Numbered from the stretch's first letter, positions 1 to 9,662 are shown. The stretch is DNA of 53,484 nt from Paenibacillus alginolyticus DSM 5050 = NBRC 15375 (GCF_000422905.1 NZ_AUGY01000056.1:1-53484); one strand, 5' to 3'. A program made the numbers and translations. Notes: generated by a model not told the origin, from the sequence alone.

Positions 1-11
1 AAGGTTTTCCC
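1..11. promoter_or_regulatory. partial LacI-type operator at window edge
   Basis: The first bases, AAGGTTTTCCC, match the right part of the operator that recurs at 14697, 14850, 18524, 18677 and 32659. The left arm lies outside the window. It sits about 50 bases upstream of the zinc dehydrogenase gene, so the first transporter operon probably belongs to the same regulon. Confidence 0.5.
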
Positions 12-63
12 TGATTTTAATGCAGTGGGCCAAACAAACAAGAACTTTATAGGGGTGAAAACA

Positions 64-1098
64 ATGAAAGCAGTTGTTAAAACGAAATTAGGTTTCGGTA
101 ATATTGAATTGATGGAAGTACCCGAACCTCATTGTGCTTCAGACTCTGTCAAGATCGAAGTAAAATATGCCGGAATATGCGGAACAGATCTTCACATCTA
201 CCACGATACATATAAGAGTAACCCACCTGTGATTATTGGGCATGAATTCTCTGGAATCGTGACTGACATTGGAGATAAGGTGAAAAACATTAAGAAGGGT
301 GACAGGGTGACCGTTCTGCCTTCTACTGCTATTACTTGTGGCGTTTGTGAGTTCTGTAAATCCGGAAATTATATGTTTTGTAATGAACGTAAGTCGTTAG
401 GTTCTGGTACAGATGGTGGTTTTACGAAATATGTTATTGCAAGGGAGGACATGGTATATAGAATTCCTGACCATGTAACACTCGAAGAAGCGGCTCTAAC
501 CGAACCCTTAGCCTGCGCCGTTCAGGCGACAGAAGAACTGACTACGATCAATGTCGGGGATACAGTACTTTTATCAGGTCCTGGTCCTATTGGGTTGCTT
601 TGTTTGACGATGCTTGTTTTGAAGGGATGTAAAGTTATTGTGGCAGGAACAGGTGCCGATTCGGTACGCTTGGACATCGCCAAGAAACTAGGAGCCGATG
701 TTATTGTTAATGTTAGCAACGAAGATCTTAAAGAAATCATTATACGGGAAACAAACGGAAGTGGTGTAGATGTCGTTGTTGAATGCTCTGGAGCTCCTGC
801 ATCCATATCTAGTTGTCTATATGCTCTTAAGAAAATGGGGAAATATATACAAGTAGGGATTGTTGGGAAAGAAATTACTGTGGACTTTGATACGGTATTA
901 TATAAACAAATTCAATTGTTTGGGTCACTTGCTCACTCCAAAAAGACTTGGGAGAGAGTAGGGAAAATATTAGAACAGAGGAAAATTAATATTGCTCCTG
1001 TCATCACCCATAAGATACCTCTCAGGGATTGGAAAGAAGCTTTTGAAATTTGTGAAAGTAAATTAGGTGGAAAAGTTCTATTAACCTATGATGAATAA
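64..1098 (+). CDS. zinc-dependent medium-chain alcohol/polyol dehydrogenase
   Basis: The 344-residue product is a medium-chain dehydrogenase/reductase, probably oxidising a sugar alcohol or cyclitol hydroxyl with NAD(P)+. Seen directly: an N-terminal GroES-like half with CGTDLH and GHEFSG around the catalytic zinc, a four-cysteine structural zinc lobe (CGVCEFCKSGNYMFC, near residues 90-105), and a nucleotide-binding turn SGPGPIGLL near residue 175. I take ATG 64 as start because AGGGGTG lies 6 bases upstream; a longer in-frame start at 25 has no ribosome site. It leads an operon with a sugar ABC transporter, so it probably acts on the imported substrate. Sorbitol, threonine and cyclitol dehydrogenases share this fold, and the substrate cannot be read from sequence. 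Confidence 0.85.
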   Translation: MKAVVKTKLGFGNIELMEVPEPHCASDSVKIEVKYAGICGTDLHIYHDTYKSNPPVIIGHEFSGIVTDIGDKVKNIKKGDRVTVLPSTAITCGVCEFCKSGNYMFCNERKSLGSGTDGGFTKYVIAREDMVYRIPDHVTLEEAALTEPLACAVQATEELTTINVGDTVLLSGPGPIGLLCLTMLVLKGCKVIVAGTGADSVRLDIAKKLGADVIVNVSNEDLKEIIIRETNGSGVDVVVECSGAPASISSCLYALKKMGKYIQVGIVGKEITVDFDTVLYKQIQLFGSLAHSKKTWERVGKILEQRKINIAPVITHKIPLRDWKEAFEICESKLGGKVLLTYDE

Positions 1099-1244
1099 GC
1101 AGTATAAAGGGATATTCAAGGTTATTAAAACAACAATGGGGAAGAGGTTGCTATTATCCTTACCATAGGGATTATTTTCGCAATTTAGGAAAGCCTTTAC
1201 CCCATTTTTTGGGTAAACACATTCTTATGGGAGTTGTTTTTCTT

Positions 1245-2753
1245 ATGTTAAGTAATGAATATCTTCTGCGAATGGAAAATATAAGTAAGTCTTTTTCTGG
1301 GACTCAGATATTAAATAAAGTGAATCTTTCCATTAAAAGGGGAGAAGTTGTTGCGTTAGTAGGCGAGAATGGTGCAGGAAAATCAACGCTTATGAAAATA
1401 TTGCTTGGATTACATAAGCTCGATAATGGTTCAATATTTTATAAGGGCGTACAAGTAAATATCAACAATCCCAAAAAAGCTCTGGATCTTGGAATTTCCA
1501 TGATTCATCAAGAATTAAGTTTAATTGAAGAACGAACGGTAGCAGAAAACATTTGGATTGGAAGAGAGCCCAAAATGGGCCCTTTTATAACCTGGAAAGC
1601 CTTATATGAAAAAACGGAGAAAATATTAGAAACATTAAAAATTCAATTAGACCCAAAGGAAAAAGTAAAAAATTTAAGCATTGGTAATAAACAATTAGTT
1701 GAAATTTTGAGAGCGATTACATATGATTCAGATCTCATTATAATGGATGAACCTACATCGGCTTTATCAGATAAAGAAGTGGAAATTCTTTTCAATATTA
1801 TTGCTGAATTAAAGGATAGAGGTATATCTATTATTTATATTTCCCATAAATTTGATGAGTTATTTAAAATAGCTGATCGAGCAACAGTTTTGCGAGATGG
1901 ACAATTAATTAACTCAAAGGAAATGGCTTTATTAGATCAGAATGAACTGATAACAATGATGGTAGGAAGAGAAATAAATTCAATTTATCCGAAAGAGAAT
2001 TCCAATATTAGTGATATTGTTCTAGAAGTTAAAGGTCTAAATAAAAAAAATGTTTATAAAAACATCAATTTTCATGTGAGAAAAGGGGAAATATTAGGGG
2101 TCTCTGGTCTAATGGGATCCGGTAGAACTGAAGTGATGAAGGCCATTTTCGGATTAGAATTACCTGATTCGGGAGAAATATTTATTGATCTAAAAAAAAT
2201 CAGAATTAACGCTCCGGCAGACGCTATAAATAACGGTTTAGCCTTAGTCACCGAGGATAGAAAAATGGAAGGTCTTGCACTGCAGCGATCTGTAAAAGAA
2301 AATATTTCGGTGGTAAAGATAAAGAGTATGTCGAAATTATTTTTTGTTGATAACTCTAGAGAAAATCGATATACAACCGAAATGATTAATAAATTGTTAA
2401 TAAAAACTACAAGTCGTAACCTTCCGGTGGATTCTTTAAGCGGAGGAAATCAACAAAAAGTAGTAATTGCCAAATGGCTCATCAACAATCCCCGAATTCT
2501 GATTCTTGATGAACCAACAAGAGGTATAGATGTGGCTGCAAAATCGGAAATTTACAAGCTGATATCTTCGCTAGCTCAACAAGGTTTGACTATTATTATG
2601 ATTTCTTCCGAATTACCCGAAATTTTGGGGATGAGCGATCGAATTCTCGTGATGCATGAAGGTGAGGTCAAAGGGGTTCTCAATCGGGATGAAGCTACAC
2701 AGGAAAAAATAATGACTTTAGCTGTGGGGGGATATAGAAGTAATGCGTACTAA
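1245..2753 (+). CDS. sugar ABC transporter ATP-binding protein (RbsA/MglA type)
   Basis: Cytoplasmic ATPase of a carbohydrate importer of the ribose/galactose/xylose class, which carries two fused ABC domains. About 502 residues. Domain 1 has Walker A GENGAGKST and Walker B LIIMDEPTSAL; domain 2 has the family's degenerate Walker A (GLMGSGRTE), the signature LSGGNQQK and Walker B ILILDEPTRG. Three in-frame starts exist (TTG 1209, ATG 1227, ATG 1245). I prefer 1245 because it aligns with relatives that begin shortly before the first beta strand, although its ribosome site GGGAG is 11 bases away. The stop overlaps the permease start by 11 bases, which indicates translational coupling. Confidence 0.9.
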   Translation: MLSNEYLLRMENISKSFSGTQILNKVNLSIKRGEVVALVGENGAGKSTLMKILLGLHKLDNGSIFYKGVQVNINNPKKALDLGISMIHQELSLIEERTVAENIWIGREPKMGPFITWKALYEKTEKILETLKIQLDPKEKVKNLSIGNKQLVEILRAITYDSDLIIMDEPTSALSDKEVEILFNIIAELKDRGISIIYISHKFDELFKIADRATVLRDGQLINSKEMALLDQNELITMMVGREINSIYPKENSNISDIVLEVKGLNKKNVYKNINFHVRKGEILGVSGLMGSGRTEVMKAIFGLELPDSGEIFIDLKKIRINAPADAINNGLALVTEDRKMEGLALQRSVKENISVVKIKSMSKLFFVDNSRENRYTTEMINKLLIKTTSRNLPVDSLSGGNQQKVVIAKWLINNPRILILDEPTRGIDVAAKSEIYKLISSLAQQGLTIIMISSELPEILGMSDRILVMHEGEVKGVLNRDEATQEKIMTLAVGGYRSNAY

Positions 2754-3738
2754 AAATTCCAATTTAGCTGGTAATCTGTCATTAAGCAGTAGCGGAAATC
2801 TGGTTCAAAGTATTTATAAAAATAAGATGTTCATTATTCTCATTGTAATGATTTTAGGATTGTCCATGGCTTCAGAAGTATTTTTGACCAAGGAGAATTT
2901 GCTCAATATTATTAAGCAGGTTTCCGTAAATGTAATACTGGCTGCTGGAGTCACGTTTGTCATAATCTCAAGAGGAATCGACCTTTCTGTCGGTGCTATT
3001 TTAGCGGTAGGCGGAGTCGTAGCCGCAAGTATTGTAAAGCAGGATATAGGTTCGACCTTGACAGCAGTATCTTTGGCAGTAGCTGCCGGTGGGATATTGG
3101 GGTACATTAATGGCTTTACTATTTCAAGGTTAGGGGTTGCCCCCTTCATCATTACGTTAGCTATGATGACAATTGCTCGAGGACTCGCTTATGTTTATGT
3201 TGATGGCCGACCTATTGTTGCCCTTCCGAAATCTTTTCTCTTTCTAGGTCAAGGAAATTTCTTATCCGTTCCGATTTCGATTTGGATCATGATGATTATT
3301 ATTCTCCTCTCACATCTGATTCTCCGTTATACGATATTCGGAAGATATGTGTACTATATTGGGGGAAATGAAGAAGCAGCAAGGGTCTCTGGTATTAATG
3401 TTAAGAGAATCAAGACGATTGTATATGTCATAAGCGGTTTATTTGCAGGACTGGGTGGGGCCATTTTAGCATCAAGAATTAATTCCGGGCAACCTCAGGC
3501 CGGAATGAGTTATGAGCTAGATGCTATTGCCGCTGTAGTAATTGGAGGAACCAGCCTTAACGGTGGAGTGGGAACCATTCCTGGAACTATTATCGGAGCG
3601 TTAATCATTGGGGTTATCAATAATGGACTTAATTTGTTAAACGTATCTCCCTTTTACCAAATGATTGCAAAAGGTCTTGTTATTGCAGGGGCAGTAATTT
3701 TGGATATGCGGTCAAACAAGTCATCCAAAAGCGTTTGA
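2743..3738 (+). CDS. sugar ABC transporter permease (RbsC type)
   Basis: Integral membrane permease of 331 residues, about ten hydrophobic segments, forming the homodimeric channel of a monosaccharide importer. The segment SRGIDLSVGAILAVGG near residue 75 and the C-terminal DAIAAVVIGGTSLNGG near 265 are the two most conserved blocks of RbsC/XylH/AraH permeases. It overlaps the ATPase gene and is followed by the binding protein, giving a complete transporter. The product is similar in length and sequence to the permease at 6911, so the two transporters look paralogous. Confidence 0.9.
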   Translation: MRTKNSNLAGNLSLSSSGNLVQSIYKNKMFIILIVMILGLSMASEVFLTKENLLNIIKQVSVNVILAAGVTFVIISRGIDLSVGAILAVGGVVAASIVKQDIGSTLTAVSLAVAAGGILGYINGFTISRLGVAPFIITLAMMTIARGLAYVYVDGRPIVALPKSFLFLGQGNFLSVPISIWIMMIIILLSHLILRYTIFGRYVYYIGGNEEAARVSGINVKRIKTIVYVISGLFAGLGGAILASRINSGQPQAGMSYELDAIAAVVIGGTSLNGGVGTIPGTIIGALIIGVINNGLNLLNVSPFYQMIAKGLVIAGAVILDMRSNKSSKSV

Positions 3739-3807
3739 TATATTCAATCTTGTAAGAATCAAATTAGGTTTTATTAAATTTCACATATAAAAATGGGGGT
3801 TAAGACA

Positions 3808-4776
3808 ATGAAAAAATTATTTTTTTCAACGATTTCACTGATGATTACTGGGGCCTTAGTTTCTGGGTGCGGACAAAGTCAGAAACCAGTGGCAGGAGAT
3901 ACTCAATCAAAAGGCGAGGAAGCAAAAAAGCAGTTTGTCATTGGTGTAAGTATGTCCGCACACGATCAGTATCTTAAAGTGGTCACGGACGGGATGGAGA
4001 AGAAAGCAAAGGAATTAGGAGTTACATTAAAAGCTTATAATGCAGACGGAAATATTCAAACACAATTGAATGACGTTGATAACCTATTAACCCAAAAAGT
4101 AGATGCAATCATTTTAAATCCCGTTGATCGCGATGGTCTGGATGCGGCTGTAGATAAAATCAAACAAGCAAAGATTCCGTTAGTGGAGACGGTAGCCTTC
4201 ACGAAAAATAACAAGTATGACGTTTTTGTAGGTTCAAAAGAAGAGAATGCTGGAAGAATCCAAGGAGAGTTCATTATAAATAAAATTGGAAAGAAAGGAA
4301 AAATGGTCATCCTTCATGGTCCTATGGGTCAATCAGGAGAAATCGGGAGATATGAGGGACTAAAAGAAGCGTTATTAAGTAAATATCCAGACTGGCAGGT
4401 TCTTGCTGAACAGCCAGGGGATTGGTCCAGAGATAAGGGCATGAAAATTATGGAGGATTGGCTACAACGATATAAAGATATAGATGTGGTTGCTGCACAG
4501 AACGACGAAATGGCTTTGGGTGCTATCGCAGCTATTGAAGCTGCAGGTAAAACAGAGAAGATTGCAGTGCTTGGTGTTGATGCACAGCCAGACGCAGTGC
4601 AAGCTGTCATTGATGGGAAAATGAAAATGACCATATTACAAGATGCCACAAAGCAAGGTGAAGAAGCGGTAAAAGTTACCCAAGGGCTTCTAAAGGGAGA
4701 AAAATTTGAACAGAATCATGTCATTCCTTCTATTGAAGTAAATCATGATAATGCAAAGGACTTTCTGAAAAAATAA
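3808..4776 (+). CDS. sugar-binding lipoprotein of the ABC transporter (RbsB type)
   Basis: Extracellular substrate-binding lipoprotein of about 322 residues, periplasmic-binding-protein-like I fold. The N-terminus has a lysine pair, a hydrophobic stretch and a lipobox ending at Cys (LVSGCGQ). Domain features include the DNLLTQKVDAIILNPVD block and QNDEMALGAI, both typical of ribose/inositol-type binding proteins. ATG 3808 is chosen over 3793 because GGGGGT precedes it and the lipoprotein signal begins there. It is the last gene of the first transporter operon. Ribose-type, inositol-type and allose-type ligands are all possible. Confidence 0.88.
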   Translation: MKKLFFSTISLMITGALVSGCGQSQKPVAGDTQSKGEEAKKQFVIGVSMSAHDQYLKVVTDGMEKKAKELGVTLKAYNADGNIQTQLNDVDNLLTQKVDAIILNPVDRDGLDAAVDKIKQAKIPLVETVAFTKNNKYDVFVGSKEENAGRIQGEFIINKIGKKGKMVILHGPMGQSGEIGRYEGLKEALLSKYPDWQVLAEQPGDWSRDKGMKIMEDWLQRYKDIDVVAAQNDEMALGAIAAIEAAGKTEKIAVLGVDAQPDAVQAVIDGKMKMTILQDATKQGEEAVKVTQGLLKGEKFEQNHVIPSIEVNHDNAKDFLKK

Positions 4777-4794
4777 TATAAGTGGTTGTGTCCT

Positions 4795-4850
4795 CCACTC
4801 CTCATTAACATGCGTGCAATATCAGCAAGTATTGCGCATGCAATTGAACA
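4795..4850 (+). terminator. possible hairpin after first transporter operon
   Basis: A hairpin can form between ATGCGTGCAATA and TATTGCGCAT near 4809-4841, with a small bulge. No strong T-run follows, so it may be a weak terminator or an mRNA-stabilising stem. The rest of 4777-4969 shows no gene. Confidence 0.3.
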
Positions 4851-4969
4851 AACGATTTTATCCAAAAAATAGGTTGATGTAGAGAGATTATGAAAAAATT
4901 ATATGAATAGTTGAAACAAACACATTAAATTGTACGTGCTTTCATGTGATTTTGTAAAGGTGGATATTA

Positions 4970-5310
4970 CTTTGAACTGAATTTTTCAAAATGGGATAAA
5001 GTTTCAAACGTGATTCAATAGGAGATTTGACCACAACATGATTCGTGTTCAAGAAGTTATCGGTCAAGGCAAAGTAGGCAAGCCGCAAGTGTTGAAGATC
5101 ACCTCCCGTGACCCGGCTCCACCGCATAAGGAATATATTGAAAATTGCGGCGGCTTGTTCATCGACATGAGTATTCATGACTTTGACATGGCTAGGTTTA
5201 TTATCGGCAGCGAAGGCCGTTATGGACATCGAGGTTGCTGTCTGCCTGGCGCCTGGCATAGGCATGTTGATAATCACCATGAGTTGATTATGACTCAGGC
5301 ACTAAAATAA
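4970..5310 (+). pseudogene. decayed inositol 2-dehydrogenase (iolG-like) fragment
   Basis: The frame opening at ATG 5038 reads VQEVIGQGKVGKPQVLKITS and then an intact PPHKEYIENCGG-LFIDMSIHDFD core. It is nearly identical to the middle of the intact gene at 34811. Homology continues upstream in the same frame (KFQT-stop-FNRRFDHN), with TGA 5011-5013 where the intact copy has Gly. The first third of the gene is absent, and after GSE (about 5210) the reading leaves homology and ends at 5310. It is therefore a truncated relic of a duplicated iolG rather than a functional gene. Confidence 0.85.
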
Positions 5311-5385
5311 GAATGAAAGGCCCATAGAAATTCCTGTGCCTACTTGAAACATCGATTGGAGCAGACAAATCAAGGAGGGATAAAG

Positions 5386-6387
5386 TTGAGTGACCAGCGA
5401 GTTCGTTGGGGAGTATTGAGCACGGCTAGGATTGCACAGAACACCATGATCCCGGCTATCATGCAAGCCAATAATGCGGCAATCATTGCGATTGCCAGCC
5501 AAAATCCCAAAGTTTCGGAAGTAGTAGCTAAATTTTCTATTCCCAACTTCTATTCAAGCTATGAGGAATTGTTGGAAGACCCCGAGGTAGATGCGGTGTA
5601 TATCCCCCTTCCTAACAGCCTTCATAAGGAATGGGTAATGAAAGCAGCCGATAAAGGTAAGCACATCCTGTGTGAAAAGCCGATTGCCCTCTCAGTTTCT
5701 GAAACAAAGGAAATGATTGAGCATTGTCAAAGGAAACAAGTGATTTTAATGGAAGCCTTCATGTACCAATTTCACCCGCAACATCAGGTGGTGAAAAATA
5801 TCCTCTTTTCCGGAGAGATTGGGCAGCCCAAACTCATGCGCGCAAACTTCTCTTTCCTGATCGAAGATAGAGCACAGGACATTCGTCTTGATCCTAAATT
5901 GGGCGGAGGAAGCATATACGACATAGGCTGTTACTGCATCCATTCGATTCGGAATATTCTAAATAGCGAGCCGATCAGGGTATATGTCCATGCACCAGCC
6001 GACCCGGAGTTTAAAGTAGAAATGACCGCTATCGCCATGTTTGAATTGGACAACGGGATGATGGCCATCTTCGATTGCAGCTTTGACATGGTACGGCGCG
6101 AAAGATATGAAATAATCGCGACCCATGGGAGTATAGTCGTCCCAAAAGCCTATAATTTGCCTGAGTATTTTGGTGGTGAGGGTACGATTATCGTGGAAAA
6201 AGAAAATGGAGAGGAAAGAATTGAAAAGGTATACGGGCATGAATATACCCTTGAAATTGAGCATTTTTCCCAATGTGTGATTGATGGTGTTCAACCGGTG
6301 TACGCTGGCCAAAACATATTCAAGAACATGAAAGTCATCGAAGCGTGTTATGAATCGATGAAGTCCGGTAAATGGGTAGTATTGTAG
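5386..6387 (+). CDS. Gfo/Idh/MocA family oxidoreductase
   Basis: NAD(P)-dependent sugar or cyclitol dehydrogenase of 333 residues. It has an N-terminal Rossmann fold (WGVLSTARIAQ, a variant of the GxGxxG turn), the family's CEKP lysine motif near residue 95, and a C-terminal alpha/beta domain with GGGSIYDIGCYCIHSIRN. It belongs with the dihydrodiol/glucose-fructose type of the family and is a clear paralogue of the gene at 11277. The start is TTG 5386, with AAGGAGGG 8 bases upstream; a frame extension to 5344 lacks a ribosome site. Substrate is unknown, and sugar-adjacent transporter genes suggest a ketose, aldose or inositol derivative. Confidence 0.85.
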   Translation: MSDQRVRWGVLSTARIAQNTMIPAIMQANNAAIIAIASQNPKVSEVVAKFSIPNFYSSYEELLEDPEVDAVYIPLPNSLHKEWVMKAADKGKHILCEKPIALSVSETKEMIEHCQRKQVILMEAFMYQFHPQHQVVKNILFSGEIGQPKLMRANFSFLIEDRAQDIRLDPKLGGGSIYDIGCYCIHSIRNILNSEPIRVYVHAPADPEFKVEMTAIAMFELDNGMMAIFDCSFDMVRRERYEIIATHGSIVVPKAYNLPEYFGGEGTIIVEKENGEERIEKVYGHEYTLEIEHFSQCVIDGVQPVYAGQNIFKNMKVIEACYESMKSGKWVVL

Positions 6388-6470
6388 TAGTATTTTTCGC
6401 AATTAATTTCAGGCAGAACACGTCTCTCGATTCATTGCGTCCCCTTAAAAAGCAGGAGATTGAATGATTA

Positions 6471-6498
6471 GTGGTCCGGGACATGTCACCCGGACCAC
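6471..6498. terminator. GC-rich perfect hairpin after the dehydrogenase gene
   Basis: GTGGTCCGG and CCGGACCAC form a perfect 9-base-pair stem around a 10-base loop. The stem lies 84 bases past the stop at 6387. No T-run follows, so it may be an attenuating or protein-binding structure instead of a classic terminator. Confidence 0.45.
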
Positions 6499-6516
6499 GT
6501 TAGAGTAAGGATAAAA

Positions 6517-6704
6517 TCCTTAAGGAAAGACTCGTACAATAAAAGCTTATTCGATAAGCGAGAAAAAGGGGTATGAATCTTTAGTGCCGTCTATATAGTA
6601 ACAAAAGCTAATTATGAAGAGGATGTGAAGAAATGGTGATAACAACAATATAAACAAAGTTTGATATGAAATGGCGCTTAGTTAAGATGCGTCCTTTCAT
6701 ATCA
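6517..6704. other. intergenic stretch with several inverted repeats
   Basis: The 520 bases between 6388 and 6910 hold no convincing gene. They contain the perfect palindrome TCCTTAAGGA (6517-6526), GCTTAT-TCG-ATAAGC (6545-6559), and a 10-base inverted repeat TGATATGAAA / TTTCATATCA (6662-6671 and 6695-6704). This is probably the promoter and leader region of the second transporter operon. No clean -35/-10 pair was found. Confidence 0.45.
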
Positions 6705-6910
6705 CAACTTGTTAATTATTTCAGAATCGCTGCTTCAGATTTAAGATATCCTGGATGAGTCGATAAGAACGTTTGAAATAGGAGATTTGGTTTGTCTTGT
6801 TGCGAAAGGAAAAGATTTGCGAGCTGTTAGCAGTATTACTACCTAAAAATATTGAGGATGGCGACTGGGGATTAGTCACCATCTGGAACCAAGAAGTGGG
6901 GATGAAGGAA

Positions 6911-7903
6911 ATGAAAGAATTAGTCGCTGATAAGGATCAAGAAATGGTTGTTAAATACCATAATAAAGAAAGAATAGCATCTTTTCTTAAGCGTTACGGT
7001 ATGCTTTTGATTTTGATAGCGCTTATGATCTTGATGTCATTATTAACGCCTACTTTTTTAACCTCTTCAAACTTGTTGAACATTATCAGACAAATGTCTG
7101 TCGTAGGGATTGTAGCCATAGGTGTTACGATGATTATTATTACTACGGGGATCGATCTATCCTCCGGCTCAGTTATTGCTCTTGTATCGGTTGTCGTGGC
7201 AAGTATGGCTCATCCAGGTAGTTTTCCTTTGGCTGTCATTATTTTGGCTGGACTTGGCGTAGGCGTGCTAACAGGAATAATTAACGGAACTATTATTGCC
7301 AAAGGGAAAATCGCTCCTTTTATCGTCACCTTAGGGATGATGACCGCAGCAAGAGGCGTAGCGATGCTTTATAGTGACGGCAGACCGATTGGTAATTTGT
7401 CAGATTCGTTCAAGTTTATCGGGCAAGGAAGCTTATTCGGTATACCCGTACCTATTATCATCTTCTTTCTTATCGCCGTTGTATCATATTTAATTCTTAA
7501 TAAAACAAAATTCGGAAAATACGTATATGCCATCGGCGGAAATGAGCAGGCGGCAGTGATTGCCGGCATCAACGTTGCAAAGTACAAAATCATGATTTAT
7601 GGTTACGCAGGTTTACTATCCGGGATAGCCGGCATTATTTTGACTTCCCGTATCGCTTCCGGTCAGCCTACTGCGGGAAATATGTATGAGCTTGACGCAA
7701 TTGCTGCTGCTGTTATCGGAGGTACAAGTCTAGCCGGGGGAATCGGTACGATAGGTGGAGCTGTAATTGGTGCGCTAATCATAGGTGTCATGAATAATGG
7801 TCTGGATTTAGTGAATGTGTCCTCGTATTGGCAGCAAATTTTGAAGGGCATTATCATTACGTTGGCCGTGTTGATCGACTCGAAGAAGAACAAGAAAAAG
7901 TAA
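6911..7903 (+). CDS. sugar ABC transporter permease (RbsC type)
   Basis: Membrane permease of about 330 residues with the conserved TGIDLSSGSVIALVS and DAIAAAVIGGTSLAGG blocks of the ribose/xylose class. I choose ATG 6911, 9 bases after GTGGGG. This makes the protein the same length as its paralogue at 2743. The open frame extends upstream to TTG 6797, but those extra 38 residues are not permease-like. Unusually, the chemoreceptor gene lies between this permease and its likely partner ATPase at 9725. Confidence 0.88.
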   Translation: MKELVADKDQEMVVKYHNKERIASFLKRYGMLLILIALMILMSLLTPTFLTSSNLLNIIRQMSVVGIVAIGVTMIIITTGIDLSSGSVIALVSVVVASMAHPGSFPLAVIILAGLGVGVLTGIINGTIIAKGKIAPFIVTLGMMTAARGVAMLYSDGRPIGNLSDSFKFIGQGSLFGIPVPIIIFFLIAVVSYLILNKTKFGKYVYAIGGNEQAAVIAGINVAKYKIMIYGYAGLLSGIAGIILTSRIASGQPTAGNMYELDAIAAAVIGGTSLAGGIGTIGGAVIGALIIGVMNNGLDLVNVSSYWQQILKGIIITLAVLIDSKKNKKK

Positions 7904-7973
7904 GAGATAAATAATGGTATCTAATAGAAGGAAAATTGACACCATTCGGCAACTAGAAGTTGGGGGTTACAAG

Positions 7974-9662
7974 ATGCGATTATCCATGCTTCAAAAACTA
8001 CTGATCGGTTTTTTAGTTATTGCTTTAATTGCCGGATGCGCGGGCACCATGTTTTATCTATCTTTAAATCGGGTTCATCAGTCCTTTTCCAATATTTTGG
8101 ATCGCCATGTCATGGTGAAATCATATGCAGACAACCTTAAATATTACGCGACTGCCCAAAATGGCAATCTTAATGCCTATATGTTGACCAAGGATACGTT
8201 CTACAAGTCTGAATTTACAAGAACGAATATCCAAATAGATGAAATGTTCACCCAAATGAAGGGTTTGCTTCTCGAACAGGAAATGTTGAGCCAGTTGGAG
8301 TATACAATCAAATTGAACAAGCAGTATAAAGATAAGGCCGAAGGGTTGCTCGCGCTTCCAAAAGAGCAGGTAGAAAGCACTATTAAAGACGCTAAAACGG
8401 GTATCCTTCCACTGGGAGGCATTATTGTCAGGTTTGCCCAGCAGATATCCGACCGGCAGGATCAGCTGATGATTGAGGAGAGGACAGTGAATGAAAAGAC
8501 GGTTAATGACATTCGCCGATTGGTGGTCATCATAAGCTCTATCAATTTTGTACTCGCTTTAGTGATAGGTTTTCTTATCTGGAGAATGATCTCCAGGCCG
8601 ATCCGACTGCTGTCGGGCGCTGCAAGATCAATTTCTACGGGCGATCTCACTATTCCAGCCGTGCAGGTGAAACAACAAGATGAGATCGGGCAATTGGCGC
8701 AGTCCTTTAATCAAATGAAATTGAACTTGCAACAACTTGTGGTTGAAATTAACAGCGGTGCTCGTGAGGTTATTGTCGTATCGAAGGAAGTATCAGCAGG
8801 AGCCGAGCAAACGGGAGATGCTGCGGAGCAAGTTACCCAGATCATGATCAATCTGTCGGAGAGCGCCGAGCAGCAAGTACAAAGCGTGGAGCGCAGTTTA
8901 CAAGCCGTTTACGATATAGACTCGGATATCCGTCGAATCGATGGGAGTAGTCAGAAAGCCATGGAGGTTGCAGGAAATGCGCTGGACAAAGTTGTTGAAG
9001 GCGACCGGGAAATCTGTAGGGTGATGCGCCAAATGGAAACGATCCAAACGAAGATGAACAAGCTGGAGGACATCATGAGTTCCATGCGGACCAGATCAAA
9101 CGAAATTGAGGAAATCAATAAGGTGATCTCTACGATTGCGACGCAAACGAATCTGCTATCCTTGAATGCCACCATTGAAGCCGCCCGAGCCGGAGAACAC
9201 GGAAGAGGCTTTTCGGTAGTCACCACGGAAATCCGCAAGCTCTCGCAGCAGACAAACGATTCGGCCGGGCGGGTTACCGAACTCGCGAACGCCATTCAAT
9301 CGGAAACAATGTATGCTGTTCAATCCGTAGAGGAGATGGTTATTGAAGTTTCAAAAGGAATCGGAGCTTCGGCCGCTGTAAGTGAATTGTTCAACGGAAT
9401 CAAATTAGAGATTGACGATACAACTGCACGAATTCGCGATGTGACGGAATCCCTGGATCATTTATCAAAACATTCAAACAGCATTGTCCAATCTATGGAG
9501 CAAATCTCTGGCATATCGGATTCGATTGCTTCAGGCACACAGAGCGTCTCCTCGTATACGGAAGAACAGCTCGCTTTTCTTCAAGAAAATGCCGCTCACG
9601 CCAGTTCTCTATACACCATGGCTGAGAATTTGCACCGAACGGTCCACCAATTCAAGGTCTGA
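7974..9662 (+). CDS. methyl-accepting chemotaxis protein
   Basis: Membrane chemoreceptor of 562 residues. Seen: an N-terminal transmembrane helix (LIGFLVIALIAGCAG), an extracytoplasmic region to about residue 180 of four-helix-bundle type, a second transmembrane helix (VVIISSINFVLALVIGFLIW), a HAMP domain starting RPIRLLSGAARSI, and a long cytoplasmic coiled coil. The signalling tip TNLLSLNATIEAARAGEHGR (near residue 405) is the canonical CheA/CheW contact. Start ATG 7974 follows GGGGG. Its place inside a sugar-transporter operon suggests that it senses the same sugar, directly or through a binding protein. Confidence 0.92.
   Translation: MRLSMLQKLLIGFLVIALIAGCAGTMFYLSLNRVHQSFSNILDRHVMVKSYADNLKYYATAQNGNLNAYMLTKDTFYKSEFTRTNIQIDEMFTQMKGLLLEQEMLSQLEYTIKLNKQYKDKAEGLLALPKEQVESTIKDAKTGILPLGGIIVRFAQQISDRQDQLMIEERTVNEKTVNDIRRLVVIISSINFVLALVIGFLIWRMISRPIRLLSGAARSISTGDLTIPAVQVKQQDEIGQLAQSFNQMKLNLQQLVVEINSGAREVIVVSKEVSAGAEQTGDAAEQVTQIMINLSESAEQQVQSVERSLQAVYDIDSDIRRIDGSSQKAMEVAGNALDKVVEGDREICRVMRQMETIQTKMNKLEDIMSSMRTRSNEIEEINKVISTIATQTNLLSLNATIEAARAGEHGRGFSVVTTEIRKLSQQTNDSAGRVTELANAIQSETMYAVQSVEEMVIEVSKGIGASAAVSELFNGIKLEIDDTTARIRDVTESLDHLSKHSNSIVQSMEQISGISDSIASGTQSVSSYTEEQLAFLQENAAHASSLYTMAENLHRTVHQFKV

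Noticed and set aside
6797..6910. Longer N-terminus of the second RbsC-type permease
   Set aside because: The extra residues are hydrophilic and absent from the paralogue of otherwise equal length; the ribosome site fits ATG 6911.
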